42,315 nucleotides of DNA from an uncultured Oscillospiraceae bacterium (GCA_900549775.1 URPR01000008.1:1-42315), one strand, 5' to 3'; shown: positions 8,701 through 17,023, counted from the first letter of the stretch. The notes: generated by a model from the sequence alone, not told the origin. Numbers and translations: made by a program.

Positions 8701-10929
8701 TCATTCAGCTATTTGAGAATCTTTCTTCTGTACAAATTCTACCGTTATAGACGTTCCTCTTTTTACGGTTTCACCTTCACCTATACTTTGCGAAACAGAA
8801 ATACAATTTTGCCCCTGAGCCAGTTCACCTTTTATTTTTACATTCAATCCACTTTCTGCGGCCACTTTATTTACATTTGCAGGACTCATTCCTATTAGCT
8901 TTGGCACCTTTACATTCGCTTTGTCGTCTTTGTCTGTATATAAAACCACTTTGCCTCCTTTTGGCATTTTGGCTGTAGCTTCCGGTATTTGCGATATTAC
9001 TACATCTCCGCTTCCACAAACAGTTGAGCTAAGTCCTAGACTTTCAAGTTTTGACTTTGCCTGCGATACTTTAGACCCTACCACAAACGGCATCGGAATA
9101 TCTAACTTTGCAAGTTCCTCTTCTGTATACTTGCACTCTACGCCCAAGTAAGGCAGTGCTTCTTGCATAACTTTTGCAAAAGTAGGTGCTGCAACCATCG
9201 CTCCATAGTAACTTGGTCCCTTCGGCGTATCATAATATATCAGCAAAACTACCTGTGGATTATCAGCAGGCGCTATTCCACAAAACGAAGCTATGTAATC
9301 CATTCCATTTGGTCCACTTTGGCCTATCTTTTGACTCGTTCCGGTTTTTCCCCCGATTCTGTACCCTGGAACATACCCGTTCTTTGCACCGCCTTCTTTA
9401 GCGTTCATTTGCAAAAGTTCACAGATTCTTTTCGATGTACTTTGAGATATAACCTGTCTTTTTTCTTTTTTTTCAAACGATTTTACTACATTGCCATCGG
9501 AGTCTATAATTTGTTTTACTATATGAGGCGTAACCAAATGGCCTCCATTTGCTACAGCTGCTGCCGCCGTGACCATTTGAATCGGCGTTATACTAAAGTT
9601 TTGACCAAACGATGCAACAGCTAAATCCATAGGACCCATAGAGCCGTCTTTGCTGAAAAATATGCCGTTTGCTTCTCCGGGCAAATCTATACCCGTTTTT
9701 TCCGTAAACCCAAAAGCATCGTAGTATTGGTAAAACTTTTCGCTTCCTATTATTTGTCCAAGTGAGATAAAAGCCGGGTTACAAGAGTTACAGAAAGCCT
9801 TTGCAAAAGTTTGTGCCCCATGCCCACCGTGTTTGTGACATTTTATCGGTCTTGCACCCTTAAATGGAACTAAACTACCAGTACAGTGAAAACCTGTGTT
9901 TTCATTAATCAAATTTTCTTCAAAACCCATTGCTGTCGTTACCATTTTAAAAACAGAGCCCGGCATGTATGTATCACTTACAGCCTTATTTCGCCATTGT
10001 CTTTCCAAGGCTTCCGCTTTGGCTTTTGGTCTCTCTTCTTCTGTTAAATTTTCTATTGCAGATTTATCATCTTCATCAACTATCTCGAAGGGCTTGTTTA
10101 AATCATAGCCGCCCTTCACAGCCATACCCAAAATCTCACCGTTATTAACATCCATCATTATGGCAACTGCTTTGTTTTTTACAACATTATTTACTATCCC
10201 CTCTTCTAAGCCTTTCTCTAAAAAGTGCTGTATAACTTCATCAATCGATAACACTAAACTATTTCCATTTTTAGCCGGTATCATTTTCTCATACTCAAAA
10301 GGCATATCTGTTCCTATTGCATTTCTTGCTGTAACCAAGCGACCGCTTTCGCCCGTTAAATAACTATTATAATAATTTTCAATTCCAGACAAGCCTTGAT
10401 TATCAGTCCCTACAAAACCTATGACAGCTGAAGCAAAATCTTTGTGAGGGTAATACCTTTTATAGTCCTCTACCAAACGTACCCCTGATTTTATTTTGTT
10501 ATCCTTTAAAAAAGCGACAACTTTATCCTTTACATCACTGTCAATTTTCCTCTTTAAGACAGTATAGTAAGATCTCTTTTTCGCTTTTGCCAGTATCTCC
10601 TCCCGGTCAAGTTCCAATATCTCAGAAAGGCCTTTCGCTACCATTTCCTTCGATTGATCGTCTGGCAAGTAAGCTGGCTCTAATACAACCGTCCAAACAG
10701 TAGCGCTTTGGGCCAAAGGTTTCATATTGCAATCATAAATAGTGCCTCTCTGCGCACTAACTTTTGTATCTTTAAGCTGTTGCTCTATCGCCATCTGTTT
10801 TAGCTCTGCACCTTGAACAAGTTGAAGTTGAGCTAGTCTAAATATACCTATTCCAAACCCTAAAAATATCAAGACCAACAGCACAAAAAGCGATCTTCTC
10901 CACATTCTAACAGTGGTACCTCTTGCCAT
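8701..10929 (-). CDS. Class B penicillin-binding protein with PASTA domains (FtsI/SpoVD type)
   Basis: This transpeptidase cross-links septal peptidoglycan. The 742-residue product has a short cytoplasmic tail, one membrane helix (about 12-34), a dimerisation domain starting at QRGTIYD (about 60-66), and the transpeptidase motifs SVFK (325-328), SCN (382-384) and KTGTS (528-532). Two C-terminal PASTA repeats follow (about 611-670 and 676-738). PASTA domains are found in PBP2x and SpoVD rather than in Gram-negative FtsI. ATG 10929 follows AAAGGAG. It pairs functionally with FtsW. Whether it serves vegetative septation, spore cortex synthesis or both cannot be told from sequence. Confidence 0.93.
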   Translation of the reverse strand: MARGTTVRMWRRSLFVLLVLIFLGFGIGIFRLAQLQLVQGAELKQMAIEQQLKDTKVSAQRGTIYDCNMKPLAQSATVWTVVLEPAYLPDDQSKEMVAKGLSEILELDREEILAKAKKRSYYTVLKRKIDSDVKDKVVAFLKDNKIKSGVRLVEDYKRYYPHKDFASAVIGFVGTDNQGLSGIENYYNSYLTGESGRLVTARNAIGTDMPFEYEKMIPAKNGNSLVLSIDEVIQHFLEKGLEEGIVNNVVKNKAVAIMMDVNNGEILGMAVKGGYDLNKPFEIVDEDDKSAIENLTEEERPKAKAEALERQWRNKAVSDTYMPGSVFKMVTTAMGFEENLINENTGFHCTGSLVPFKGARPIKCHKHGGHGAQTFAKAFCNSCNPAFISLGQIIGSEKFYQYYDAFGFTEKTGIDLPGEANGIFFSKDGSMGPMDLAVASFGQNFSITPIQMVTAAAAVANGGHLVTPHIVKQIIDSDGNVVKSFEKKEKRQVISQSTSKRICELLQMNAKEGGAKNGYVPGYRIGGKTGTSQKIGQSGPNGMDYIASFCGIAPADNPQVVLLIYYDTPKGPSYYGAMVAAPTFAKVMQEALPYLGVECKYTEEELAKLDIPMPFVVGSKVSQAKSKLESLGLSSTVCGSGDVVISQIPEATAKMPKGGKVVLYTDKDDKANVKVPKLIGMSPANVNKVAAESGLNVKIKGELAQGQNCISVSQSIGEGETVKRGTSITVEFVQKKDSQIAE

Positions 10930-10955
10930 AGTTTTGCTCCTTTATAACAATACAA

Positions 10956-10978
10956 GAGTCAAGATTTTATCTTAACTC
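10956..10978 (-). other. Hairpin in the ftsL-pbp intergenic region
   Basis: On the minus strand GAGTTAAGAT and ATCTTGACTC form a 10-bp stem (one G-U pair) with a 3-nt loop, 27 bases before the pbp start. The following sequence is only moderately T rich, so it may be a weak attenuator or an mRNA processing site. Confidence 0.4.
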
Positions 10979-11052
10979 TTTTTAATTTCATTCCTATTAA
11001 TCTATATTCTTATAAAAATAAAATATTTCCTTAGTTAAAATAAATTGTAAAA

Positions 11053-11481
11053 TTACCCATTTTTATAAGCTTTATCTCCAGCAGACAGATTGATATACTC
11101 TACTTGAGATGGAGTTGTTTTACACATTTGCAATTCGTTTTTAGCATATTCTTCAACATTTGAAAGTGAAAAATTAGACTCATTCCTCACCGCCAGTTGC
11201 GTATGTATACTTTCGCTCTCCATTAATTGTTTGTTCATACTTTGTATTTGAGCTGTCAATTCGGTTAGCTTTATCTGATTATGTATCACTGTTAAAATTG
11301 TCAACAAGCTTACAGCAAAAGCTGCCCCTAAAAAAGCCACCGCCAATGGATTTATTTTCGCCCTTCGGTTTTTTCTCAATTCCTCTTTAGGTAACCTTAA
11401 GATATTATCTTTCTTTTTAACTTTTACTTCCTCAAACACCGAAAGGTCATATGCTAAATTCCTATTGTCTAATGACATCAC
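11053..11481 (-). CDS. FtsL-like division protein
   Basis: A 142-residue bitopic protein with a basic cytoplasmic N-terminus, one membrane helix (about 44-64) and an extracellular heptad-like segment (KLTELTAQIQSMNKQLMESES). This architecture and its position between rsmH and the pbp gene identify it as FtsL-like; FtsL sequences diverge too far for motif-level proof. FtsL forms a complex with FtsQ/DivIB and DivIC to activate FtsW and its PBP. GTG 11481 is 8 bases from AGGAG; ATG 11478 is the alternative. Confidence 0.75.
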   Translation of the reverse strand: MMSLDNRNLAYDLSVFEEVKVKKKDNILRLPKEELRKNRRAKINPLAVAFLGAAFAVSLLTILTVIHNQIKLTELTAQIQSMNKQLMESESIHTQLAVRNESNFSLSNVEEYAKNELQMCKTTPSQVEYINLSAGDKAYKNG

Positions 11482-11509
11482 TTAAACAGCTCCTTTTTAT
11501 TCCTGCCTT

Positions 11510-12436
11510 TTATATTTTCTCGCAAACTCTTAATTTCGCACTTCTACTTCTTTTATTTTCTTTTATTTCCTCTTCACTTGGTTCCACGGCTTTTTTGGTG
11601 ATAAGCTTAGCTTTTGGTTTATTTGCGCACACACAAACCGGAAAATCCGGTGGGCATGTACAACCTCTGCACCAACTTTGCATTTTTCTTTTTACTATTT
11701 TATCTTCGAGCGAATGAAAAGTTATAACTGCTATTCTAGCTCCTTTATTTAAAACGGAAAACGCTTCATCTAAGCCTTTCTCTAAAACTTCAAGTTCTGA
11801 ATTGACGAAAATTCTAATTGCTTGAAAGGTTTTCCTTGCTGGGTGTCCATTTTCTCTTCTCACTTTCGCTGGTACGGATGATTTAATTATCTCAGCCAGT
11901 TCCAATGTGCTGTAAATTTTTTTATTTTCTCTATATTTCACTATAGCCCTTGCTATTGATTTAAAATATTTTTCTTCTCCGTAATTTTTTATTATCTCGC
12001 CTATTTTATCTTCAGCAAAATCGTTCACTACATCGAAAGCAGATATTCCGTTTTTACTCATTCTCATATCAAGTGGTGCATCATTATGATAAGAAAAGCC
12101 TCTCTCAGGTGTATCCAGTTGATACGAAGAAACTCCTATATCTAACAATACTCCATCCACGCCGCTCACGGACAAATTCTGCACAACTGTTCTTATTTTT
12201 GAAAAGTTTGAGTTGATAATTATTGAATTTTGATACTTAGAAAGCCTTTCTTTCAAGACCAAAATAGCATCCGGGTCTTGATCGATTGATATCAGTTTCC
12301 CTTTTTTAAGCCTTTTCAGTATCTCCTCTGAATGCCCTCCGCCGCCTGCTGTACCGTCTACATATATGCCGTCAGGTTTTACATTTAGTAGGTCCACAGA
12401 TTTTTTCAGCAGAACTGACTTATGAGAAAACTCCAA
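11510..12436 (-). CDS. rsmH: 16S rRNA (cytosine1402-N4)-methyltransferase RsmH
   Basis: RsmH (MraW) uses S-adenosylmethionine to methylate N4 of C1402 in the 16S rRNA decoding site. The 308-residue product begins FSHKSVLL and has the SAM-binding motif DGTAGGGGHS (about 27-36), then DIGVSSYQLD, ERGFSYHNDAPLDMRM and the C-terminal VITFHSLEDKIVK. The start is TTG 12436, with AAAGGGGTG upstream. It sits 16 bases after mraZ, the standard order. Confidence 0.96.
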   Translation of the reverse strand: MEFSHKSVLLKKSVDLLNVKPDGIYVDGTAGGGGHSEEILKRLKKGKLISIDQDPDAILVLKERLSKYQNSIIINSNFSKIRTVVQNLSVSGVDGVLLDIGVSSYQLDTPERGFSYHNDAPLDMRMSKNGISAFDVVNDFAEDKIGEIIKNYGEEKYFKSIARAIVKYRENKKIYSTLELAEIIKSSVPAKVRRENGHPARKTFQAIRIFVNSELEVLEKGLDEAFSVLNKGARIAVITFHSLEDKIVKRKMQSWCRGCTCPPDFPVCVCANKPKAKLITKKAVEPSEEEIKENKRSRSAKLRVCEKI

Positions 12437-12452
12437 GTGTCACACCCCTTTT

Positions 12453-12872
12453 TTAAAGCTCTAACATGTCCATAGCTTCTTCTATATTTTCCTCGGTAAT
12501 GCTCGAGTTAAAGCTGTTCCACTTAGCACTATCCCAAATTTCTACCCGATTCGCCGTTCCTATAAATGTAACTTCTTTTTTTAAACAAGCGTGTTCCCTC
12601 AAATTTTGAGGAATAAGAATCCTTCCTTGCTTATCCGGCTGAACTTCAGCAGCACCTGAAAAGAAAAACCTTTGTATAGTTCTTGCTTTAGATATCGGCA
12701 TTGTTCTAACTTTATCTTCAAGTCGCATCCATTCGCTTTGCTGCAGCACAAACAAGCACCCATCAAGCCCTTTGGTGATGTAAAAGAGCGTACCCAAATC
12801 ATCGCGGAACTTCGTAGGAACCGCGACTCTACCCTTTGGGTCAATATTATGTTGGTATTCACCTATCAACAT
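12453..12872 (-). CDS. mraZ: Transcriptional regulator MraZ
   Basis: MraZ is an AbrB-like DNA-binding protein that represses its own dcw operon and forms ring-shaped oligomers. Two SpoVT/AbrB-type repeats are visible: GEYQHNIDPKGRVAVPTKFRDD near the N-terminus and FFSGAAEVQPDKQGRILIPQNLR in the second half. ATG 12872 gives the family-typical beginning MLIGEYQHNID; GTG 12881 would add three residues and has no ribosome binding site. The four 10-bp-spaced boxes directly upstream match its known mode of operator binding. Confidence 0.94.
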   Translation of the reverse strand: MLIGEYQHNIDPKGRVAVPTKFRDDLGTLFYITKGLDGCLFVLQQSEWMRLEDKVRTMPISKARTIQRFFFSGAAEVQPDKQGRILIPQNLREHACLKKEVTFIGTANRVEIWDSAKWNSFNSSITEENIEEAMDMLEL

Positions 12873-12908
12873 AAGCTTCACTCTTGAGGAAAAATAGAAT
12901 TAAATTTA

Positions 12909-12942
12909 CCACTTAACTCTACTTTGCCCCACCTTTCACCAC
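12909..12942 (-). promoter_or_regulatory. MraZ operator: four GTGG-type boxes at 10-bp period
   Basis: On the minus strand the tetramers GTGG, GTGG, GTAG and GTGG occur at exactly 10-bp steps (plus-strand CCAC at 12909, CTAC at 12919, CCAC at 12929 and 12939). MraZ is known to bind short TGG-containing direct repeats spaced one helical turn apart. The boxes lie just downstream of the dcw -10 element, where a bound MraZ ring would block transcription. Confidence 0.8.
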
Positions 12943-12954
12943 CAATTACTTAAT

Positions 12955-12982
12955 ATTATATACTTATTTTTTTTCGTGTCAA
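12955..12982 (-). promoter_or_regulatory. dcw operon promoter
   Basis: On the minus strand TTGACA (12982-12977) and TATAAT (12960-12955) are separated by 16 bp. Both hexamers are perfect. The predicted start near 12948 lies immediately before the MraZ boxes. Confidence 0.85.
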
Positions 12983-13242
12983 TATGAAAACAAAATTTTT
13001 TTCGAGAAATTTAAAAAATATTGTCTAAAATGGTTATTTTAAAAATCTTTTAAATTTTTATTCTGTTTTCGAAACTATAAACATTAAATAAATATACATG
13101 CATCTTATTTCTTTTTTTATTTTTCATATGTATATTTCGACAATTTTTTCATTTTTCTTACCCAGGAAATTTATAAAATGAAAATCCAAATTTACACCAC
13201 CGTATGTTATAATAAATTGTATAAATGTATAAGGATGTTTTT
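12983..13242. other. A+T-rich divergent intergenic region
   Basis: This is the rest of the 370-base gap between mraZ and the ttcA-like gene. I see no ORF or stable hairpin in it. On the plus strand an extended -10 (TGTTATAAT, about 13205-13213) precedes the ttcA-like gene, without a clear -35. Confidence 0.5.
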
Positions 13243-13956
13243 ATGAAAGATTTAACAAGTAAAGTCCGCGCAGCCATAGATCAGTTTGATATGATAAATG
13301 AAAACGACAATATTGCCGTATGCGTTTCAGGCGGAAAAGACTCAGTTTTTCTGCTTTATGCTCTAAATGAAATAAAAAAATATTATCCCAAAAAATTTAA
13401 CCTATCTGCTTTGACTGTAGATCCTGGTTTTCCAGGCAAGTCTTCATATACAGAAATTAGAGAGTTTTGTCGTAAAAATAATATTAATTATTTAATAAAA
13501 GAAACCCAAATGTACGAAATTATTTTCAACGTTCGCAAAGAAAAAAATCCATGTAGCTTGTGTTCTCGCATGAGACGTGGTATTTTGCACAGCTGTGCTA
13601 AAGAGATTGGCTGCAACAAAATAGCCATTGGGCACCATTTCGATGATGTTGTCGAAACTCTTATTATGAATTTGTTTAATAATGGAGATATTTCTTGCTT
13701 TTCTCCCGTTACTTATTTGTCTAGAAAAAACATACACGTCATCAGACCTCTAATCTACTGCAAAGAGCCCAACATATCTAATTTTATATCCTCTCACAAT
13801 CTGCCGGTTGTTAAGAGTTTGTGTCCTGCAGATAAAAGGACTCAGCGTGAAACGACTAAAAAGCTCTTAGCAAATTTAGAAAATGATTACCCAAACCTTA
13901 AAAAAAATATTTTCACTGCTATAAAAAAAGCCAACCTCAAAGGCTGGCACAATTAA
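13243..13956 (+). CDS. TtcA-family tRNA 2-thiolation protein
   Basis: TtcA proteins are ATP-dependent PP-loop enzymes that bind a [4Fe-4S] cluster and thiolate tRNA bases (cytidine 32 in E. coli). The product has the PP-loop SGGKDS (29-34), the central CxxC (Cys104, Cys107), the GHHFDD motif (about 130-135) and a further Cys near 194 that can complete the cluster site. ATG 13243 is chosen over the in-frame ATG 13225 because AAGGA lies 7 bases upstream. Its last codons overlap the convergent gene and contain that gene's terminator. Exact substrate base is inferred, not shown. Confidence 0.8.
   Translation: MKDLTSKVRAAIDQFDMINENDNIAVCVSGGKDSVFLLYALNEIKKYYPKKFNLSALTVDPGFPGKSSYTEIREFCRKNNINYLIKETQMYEIIFNVRKEKNPCSLCSRMRRGILHSCAKEIGCNKIAIGHHFDDVVETLIMNLFNNGDISCFSPVTYLSRKNIHVIRPLIYCKEPNISNFISSHNLPVVKSLCPADKRTQRETTKKLLANLENDYPNLKKNIFTAIKKANLKGWHN
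13930..13948 (-). terminator. Terminator of the 14764 gene, lying inside the ttcA-like coding end
   Basis: On the minus strand GCCAGCCT-TTG-AGGTTGGC is followed by six T residues, a standard intrinsic terminator. It overlaps the last codons of the plus-strand gene and the last codons of the gene it would terminate. Confidence 0.6.
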
Positions 13957-14764
13957 TTTTTATTTTTTTAGCAACATCTTCAATGCTTTCTAATCCACAT
14001 TTTGACAAGCATTTTTTGGGTCTTAACAGTGGCAAATCAGAAAGATTGTATTCATCAAAAAGAGCTGACAAAAAATACTCTACACTTACATTTTGCGGCT
14101 TTAGTTTTTTATATTTAAATGGGATTTTCACCTTATACTCGTAGTAGGCGTTCAAGCAGTTCAAGTATTTGTTGATTTCACTTGAAAACACAACACTGTC
14201 CTTTTTTATAGGCAAAGGTTCATTTATAGGTTCTGGCGCCACAACAATATCGCTTTTAAAAAGCCAGTCTTTATTTTTTGTGACCATCACAGATGCTCCA
14301 AATTCATCCATTAAATCCATCTGTTTTTCCAAATATAATCGTTCATTTAAAGTTATCACATCAATCTGGCTAGAAAATTTTATAATTTTTCTTAGCAGTT
14401 CAGAATGCTCACCAGTTTCATCGATCAATGATATCCTTAATTTGTTGGGATTGAGTTTTGCCTTGTTTAGTACCTCTAATACTGCATTCTTGCACAACCT
14501 TTTTTGAAGATTTATAGATGAAAACCTTTTTATTCCCAATTTTGTCATAATAGGAAGTTGGTTTGGAAATAAAAGTTTAAACTCCTTTTCCCCAAGCAAA
14601 TTGGCTATCTTTTTCCACTTTATCTTCCCTTTTTTAGACTTAACTAAAATATTTACTACACTTATTTCCCCTAATTTTTTCTCCTCAACTATGAGCTTGT
14701 CTAAAAATAAATACTTAAAAAAATTTATGTCATTTATGCATTCTGCAGTAACTGTTACTATCAT
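13937..14764 (-). CDS. Unrecognised protein, 275 residues
   Basis: I do not recognise this protein. From ATG 14764 (AGGTG 6 bases upstream; GTG 14773 lacks one) it is soluble, with no signal peptide or membrane segment. The middle looks alpha/beta: LRISLIDETG, then alternating strands and helices up to SDIVVAPEPIN, as in a Rossmann-like fold. Near the C-terminus is CLSKCG, a possible metal or disulfide pair. It stands alone, convergent with and overlapping the ttcA-like gene by 20 bases. The sequence shows no frameshift and normal codon use, so it is probably a real lineage-specific gene. Confidence 0.65.
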   Translation of the reverse strand: MIVTVTAECINDINFFKYLFLDKLIVEEKKLGEISVVNILVKSKKGKIKWKKIANLLGEKEFKLLFPNQLPIMTKLGIKRFSSINLQKRLCKNAVLEVLNKAKLNPNKLRISLIDETGEHSELLRKIIKFSSQIDVITLNERLYLEKQMDLMDEFGASVMVTKNKDWLFKSDIVVAPEPINEPLPIKKDSVVFSSEINKYLNCLNAYYEYKVKIPFKYKKLKPQNVSVEYFLSALFDEYNLSDLPLLRPKKCLSKCGLESIEDVAKKIKINCASL

Positions 14765-14848
14765 TTCCTTCACCTTTTGTTTTTTAAAAGCTATTTACAA
14801 TATTACTATTCTTATAAACAAAAAATGCATACATTTATAAATCATGCT

Positions 14849-14879
14849 AAAAACAGGCACCACAATCGGTGCCTGTTTT
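14849..14879 (-). terminator. Terminator after the lipoprotein gene
   Basis: AAAACAGGCACC and GGTGCCTGTTTT form a perfect stem around a 6-nt loop, starting 9 bases past the lipoprotein stop. Confidence 0.85.
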
Positions 14880-14887
14880 GATTTATA

Positions 14888-15355
14888 TTACTGATTATCT
14901 TGAGACTCTAATGTTGCCAGTAAATCTGCTTTTGAACTATATTTAACTTGTAAGTTCTTCAAAAGGGTTTTGCCGGCTTTGAATTTTACAACCTCATCTT
15001 TTGATTCGACTTTTTCATAACCTTCTTTAACTAGTGCATTGCATTCATATTCAAACTTTTTGTCTTTTCCTTCCTTCATAGCAATTTCAACAGAAACAGA
15101 ATCTAGTTTGTCGTCTTTGAAATGATATGTTTCTTTGCCTTTAGCCGATTCGCTTTCATAGTATTGAATTACATCGTCACCAACTTCTTCTACATCTCCA
15201 TCATTTTTCTCAATGCCTTTTTCTTCCTTTTGTTCGCTTGTTTCAACTTGAGAAGTTTCACTTTCTTCTCCTTTGTCATTTCCATTTGATCCACCACAAG
15301 CGGTAAAAGGAATCGCTAAACTTACAATAAGTAAAATGGTAATAAACTTTTTCAT
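14888..15355 (-). CDS. Small lipoprotein of unknown function
   Basis: The 155-residue product starts with a lipoprotein signal peptide (MKK, a hydrophobic core, then a lipobox ending TACGG with the lipidated Cys at residue 20). An acidic, Ser/Glu-rich linker follows, then a compact domain of about 85 residues. That domain carries YHFKDDKLDSVSVEIAMKEG, which resembles small surface lipoproteins of Bacillota with a DUF1307-like fold; this is a loose impression. ATG 15355 is chosen because GGAGG lies 7 bases upstream and the signal peptide then begins correctly. It has its own promoter and terminator, so it is monocistronic. Confidence 0.8.
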   Translation of the reverse strand: MKKFITILLIVSLAIPFTACGGSNGNDKGEESETSQVETSEQKEEKGIEKNDGDVEEVGDDVIQYYESESAKGKETYHFKDDKLDSVSVEIAMKEGKDKKFEYECNALVKEGYEKVESKDEVVKFKAGKTLLKNLQVKYSSKADLLATLESQDNQ

Positions 15356-15402
15356 ACAACACCCTCCAAATATCAATATGTTATTTTTGCATTTATATGT
15401 TC

Positions 15403-15431
15403 ATAATACATCATTTAAGAATTAAAGTCAA
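15403..15431 (-). promoter_or_regulatory. Promoter of the lipoprotein gene
   Basis: On the minus strand TTGACT (15431-15426) and TATTAT (15408-15403) are 17 bp apart, about 48 bases before the start codon. Confidence 0.7.
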
Positions 15432-15464
15432 TTAAAAATTATAATAATTTGCAAAAAATAAAAA

Positions 15465-15490
15465 ATCAGCTAACGTTAGTTAACTGATTA
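15465..15490 (-). terminator. Terminator of the FUSC-galU operon
   Basis: On the minus strand AATCAG-TTAAC pairs with GTTAG-CTGATT with one mismatch, followed by TTTTTTATTTTTT. It lies shortly after the galU stop. Confidence 0.7.
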
Positions 15491-15508
15491 ATAAATTTTA
15501 TGATAAAA

Positions 15509-16378
15509 TTAAAAACTTTTTACTATATCCTTTAAGTACTTCTTAAAGTTTTCACCTATTTCCTCATGTGTTATAGCCACTTCTACAGCAGCCTGCATCA
15601 TTCCCAACTTGCTGCCCATATCGTACCTTTTTCCTGTAAACTCAACGGCTACTGTACCTGAAGTCCTCGCTAAAGCTTTTATGGCATCTGTAAGTTGAAT
15701 TTCTCCGCCCGCACCTGGTTTCGTTTTTTCTAAAGCATCAAAAATGTCTGGAGTTAAAATGCAGCGCCCTAAAATAGAATACAAAGACATTACTTCACCC
15801 TGAGAAGGCTTTTCTACCATGTCGGTACACTTAAACAAGTTATCCTTAATAGGCTCTACTTTAAGCGAGCTATACTTGTAAATATCTTCTTCTTTTACTT
15901 TATTTACACCTAAAATAGGCACCTCGTACTCCTCATATGCCTTCATCAGCTGCAAACAAGCCGGCACTTTACTTATTATGACATCATCGCCATAAAGTAC
16001 AGCAAAAGGCTCACTTCCAACAAATGACTTTGCACAACTTATAGCATGACCTAAGCCTTTCGTCTCTTTTTGTCGTATAAAATAAATATTTGCAAGCTTT
16101 GAAAGTTTCGATACCTGCTCATACATTTCTTTTTTCTGATCTTCAAGCAACTTTTTTTCAAGTTCAGGTGAATGATCAAAATGATCTTCTATTACGCCTT
16201 TTCCTCTATTAGTTATTATTAATATGTCCTCTATACCTGAACTTACAGCTTCTTCAACTATGTACTGTATTGCCGGTTTGTCTACTATTGGAAGCATTTC
16301 CTTGGGAACGGCTTTACTAGCAGGAAGTACTCTCGTTCCAAGACCGGCTGCCGGTATAACTGCTTTTTTTACTTTCAT
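15509..16378 (-). CDS. galU: UTP-glucose-1-phosphate uridylyltransferase GalU
   Basis: GalU makes UDP-glucose from UTP and glucose 1-phosphate, for glycolipids, wall polymers and exopolysaccharide. The 289-residue product has the nucleotidyltransferase signature PAAGLGTRVLPASK near the N-terminus, the PKEMLPIVDKPAIQYIVEEA segment, LYGDD in the middle and GGEIQLTDAI later. ATG 16378 follows GGAGTG; TTG 16381 is one codon earlier. It is co-transcribed with the FUSC gene 14 bases upstream. Confidence 0.95.
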   Translation of the reverse strand: MKVKKAVIPAAGLGTRVLPASKAVPKEMLPIVDKPAIQYIVEEAVSSGIEDILIITNRGKGVIEDHFDHSPELEKKLLEDQKKEMYEQVSKLSKLANIYFIRQKETKGLGHAISCAKSFVGSEPFAVLYGDDVIISKVPACLQLMKAYEEYEVPILGVNKVKEEDIYKYSSLKVEPIKDNLFKCTDMVEKPSQGEVMSLYSILGRCILTPDIFDALEKTKPGAGGEIQLTDAIKALARTSGTVAVEFTGKRYDMGSKLGMMQAAVEVAITHEEIGENFKKYLKDIVKSF

Positions 16379-16392
16379 CAAATTTCACTCCG

Positions 16393-16899
16393 TTATTTTA
16401 CTTTACTTCTTTTTCTAAACATAAACCTATTTACAACCATCGCGACAACCACTCCCATGCTCGTATCCAAAACCCTATTAATTACATACATAAACGTGTT
16501 GCTGTAAGCTGAATCTGATCGTTCCACTATTACGCTAAGCACCACAATGCAACCTATGACTATTGAGTTTTTATGGTCTATGACATTGCAAATGTATATA
16601 ACAGCCAAGACACAAACAGGCGCTAAAAGCAAGTTTACATATCCTACACATTCTTTGTACGGTATTAACTTAGTTATGAGCAGAACTATGAGTCCCAAAA
16701 ATCCGCCTATGCTTGTCCCGACAAGCCTGTATAGTCCAGTTTTGTATGTTTCATTGTACGTTGGTTGCATACAAATAATAGCTGCTATGCTGGCAAGCAA
16801 CAGCTCCGATCGTTTAAATATCATCGCTATAAGTAAGCAAAGAAAAACAGCTATTGCACTTTTTGCAGCCCTGAGTCCTAATTTATATTGCTGATTCAT
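16393..16899 (-). CDS. FUSC/aromatic acid exporter-type membrane protein
   Basis: A 168-residue membrane protein with about five hydrophobic helices and a basic C-terminal end. The pattern GLRAAKSAIAVFLCLLIA, then SIAAIICMQPTYNETYKTGLYRLVGTSIGG, matches the N-terminal half of the ArAE/FUSC family (aromatic acid exporter family, DUF939-like). It lacks the cytoplasmic C-terminal domain of longer members, so it is a minimal version. Substrate is unknown. It is first in a two-gene operon with galU, with its own promoter. Confidence 0.8.
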   Translation of the reverse strand: MNQQYKLGLRAAKSAIAVFLCLLIAMIFKRSELLLASIAAIICMQPTYNETYKTGLYRLVGTSIGGFLGLIVLLITKLIPYKECVGYVNLLLAPVCVLAVIYICNVIDHKNSIVIGCIVVLSVIVERSDSAYSNTFMYVINRVLDTSMGVVVAMVVNRFMFRKRSKVK

Positions 16900-16930
16900 A
16901 ACCGTTCTCCTAATATCTGTAATTTAAATA

Positions 16931-16959
16931 ATTATATTATAAATACATAAAAAATTCAA
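16931..16959 (-). promoter_or_regulatory. Promoter of the FUSC-galU operon
   Basis: On the minus strand TTGAAT (16959-16954) and TATAAT (16936-16931) are 17 bp apart, 32 bases before the FUSC start codon. Confidence 0.7.
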
Positions 16960-16994
16960 GCTTATCTATCGTTTTAAAGTTTTTTAAATCTGTA

Positions 16995-17023
16995 TTGACA
17001 AAGTTATAATGCCATGGTAAAAT
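16995..17023 (+). promoter_or_regulatory. rplJL promoter
   Basis: TTGACA (16995-17000) and TAAAAT (17018-17023) are separated by 17 bp, directly upstream of the L10 leader. Confidence 0.85.

Noticed and set aside
9163..9624. 153-codon plus-strand open frame
   Set aside because: Antisense to the transpeptidase domain of the PBP gene, with no ribosome binding site or recognisable motif.
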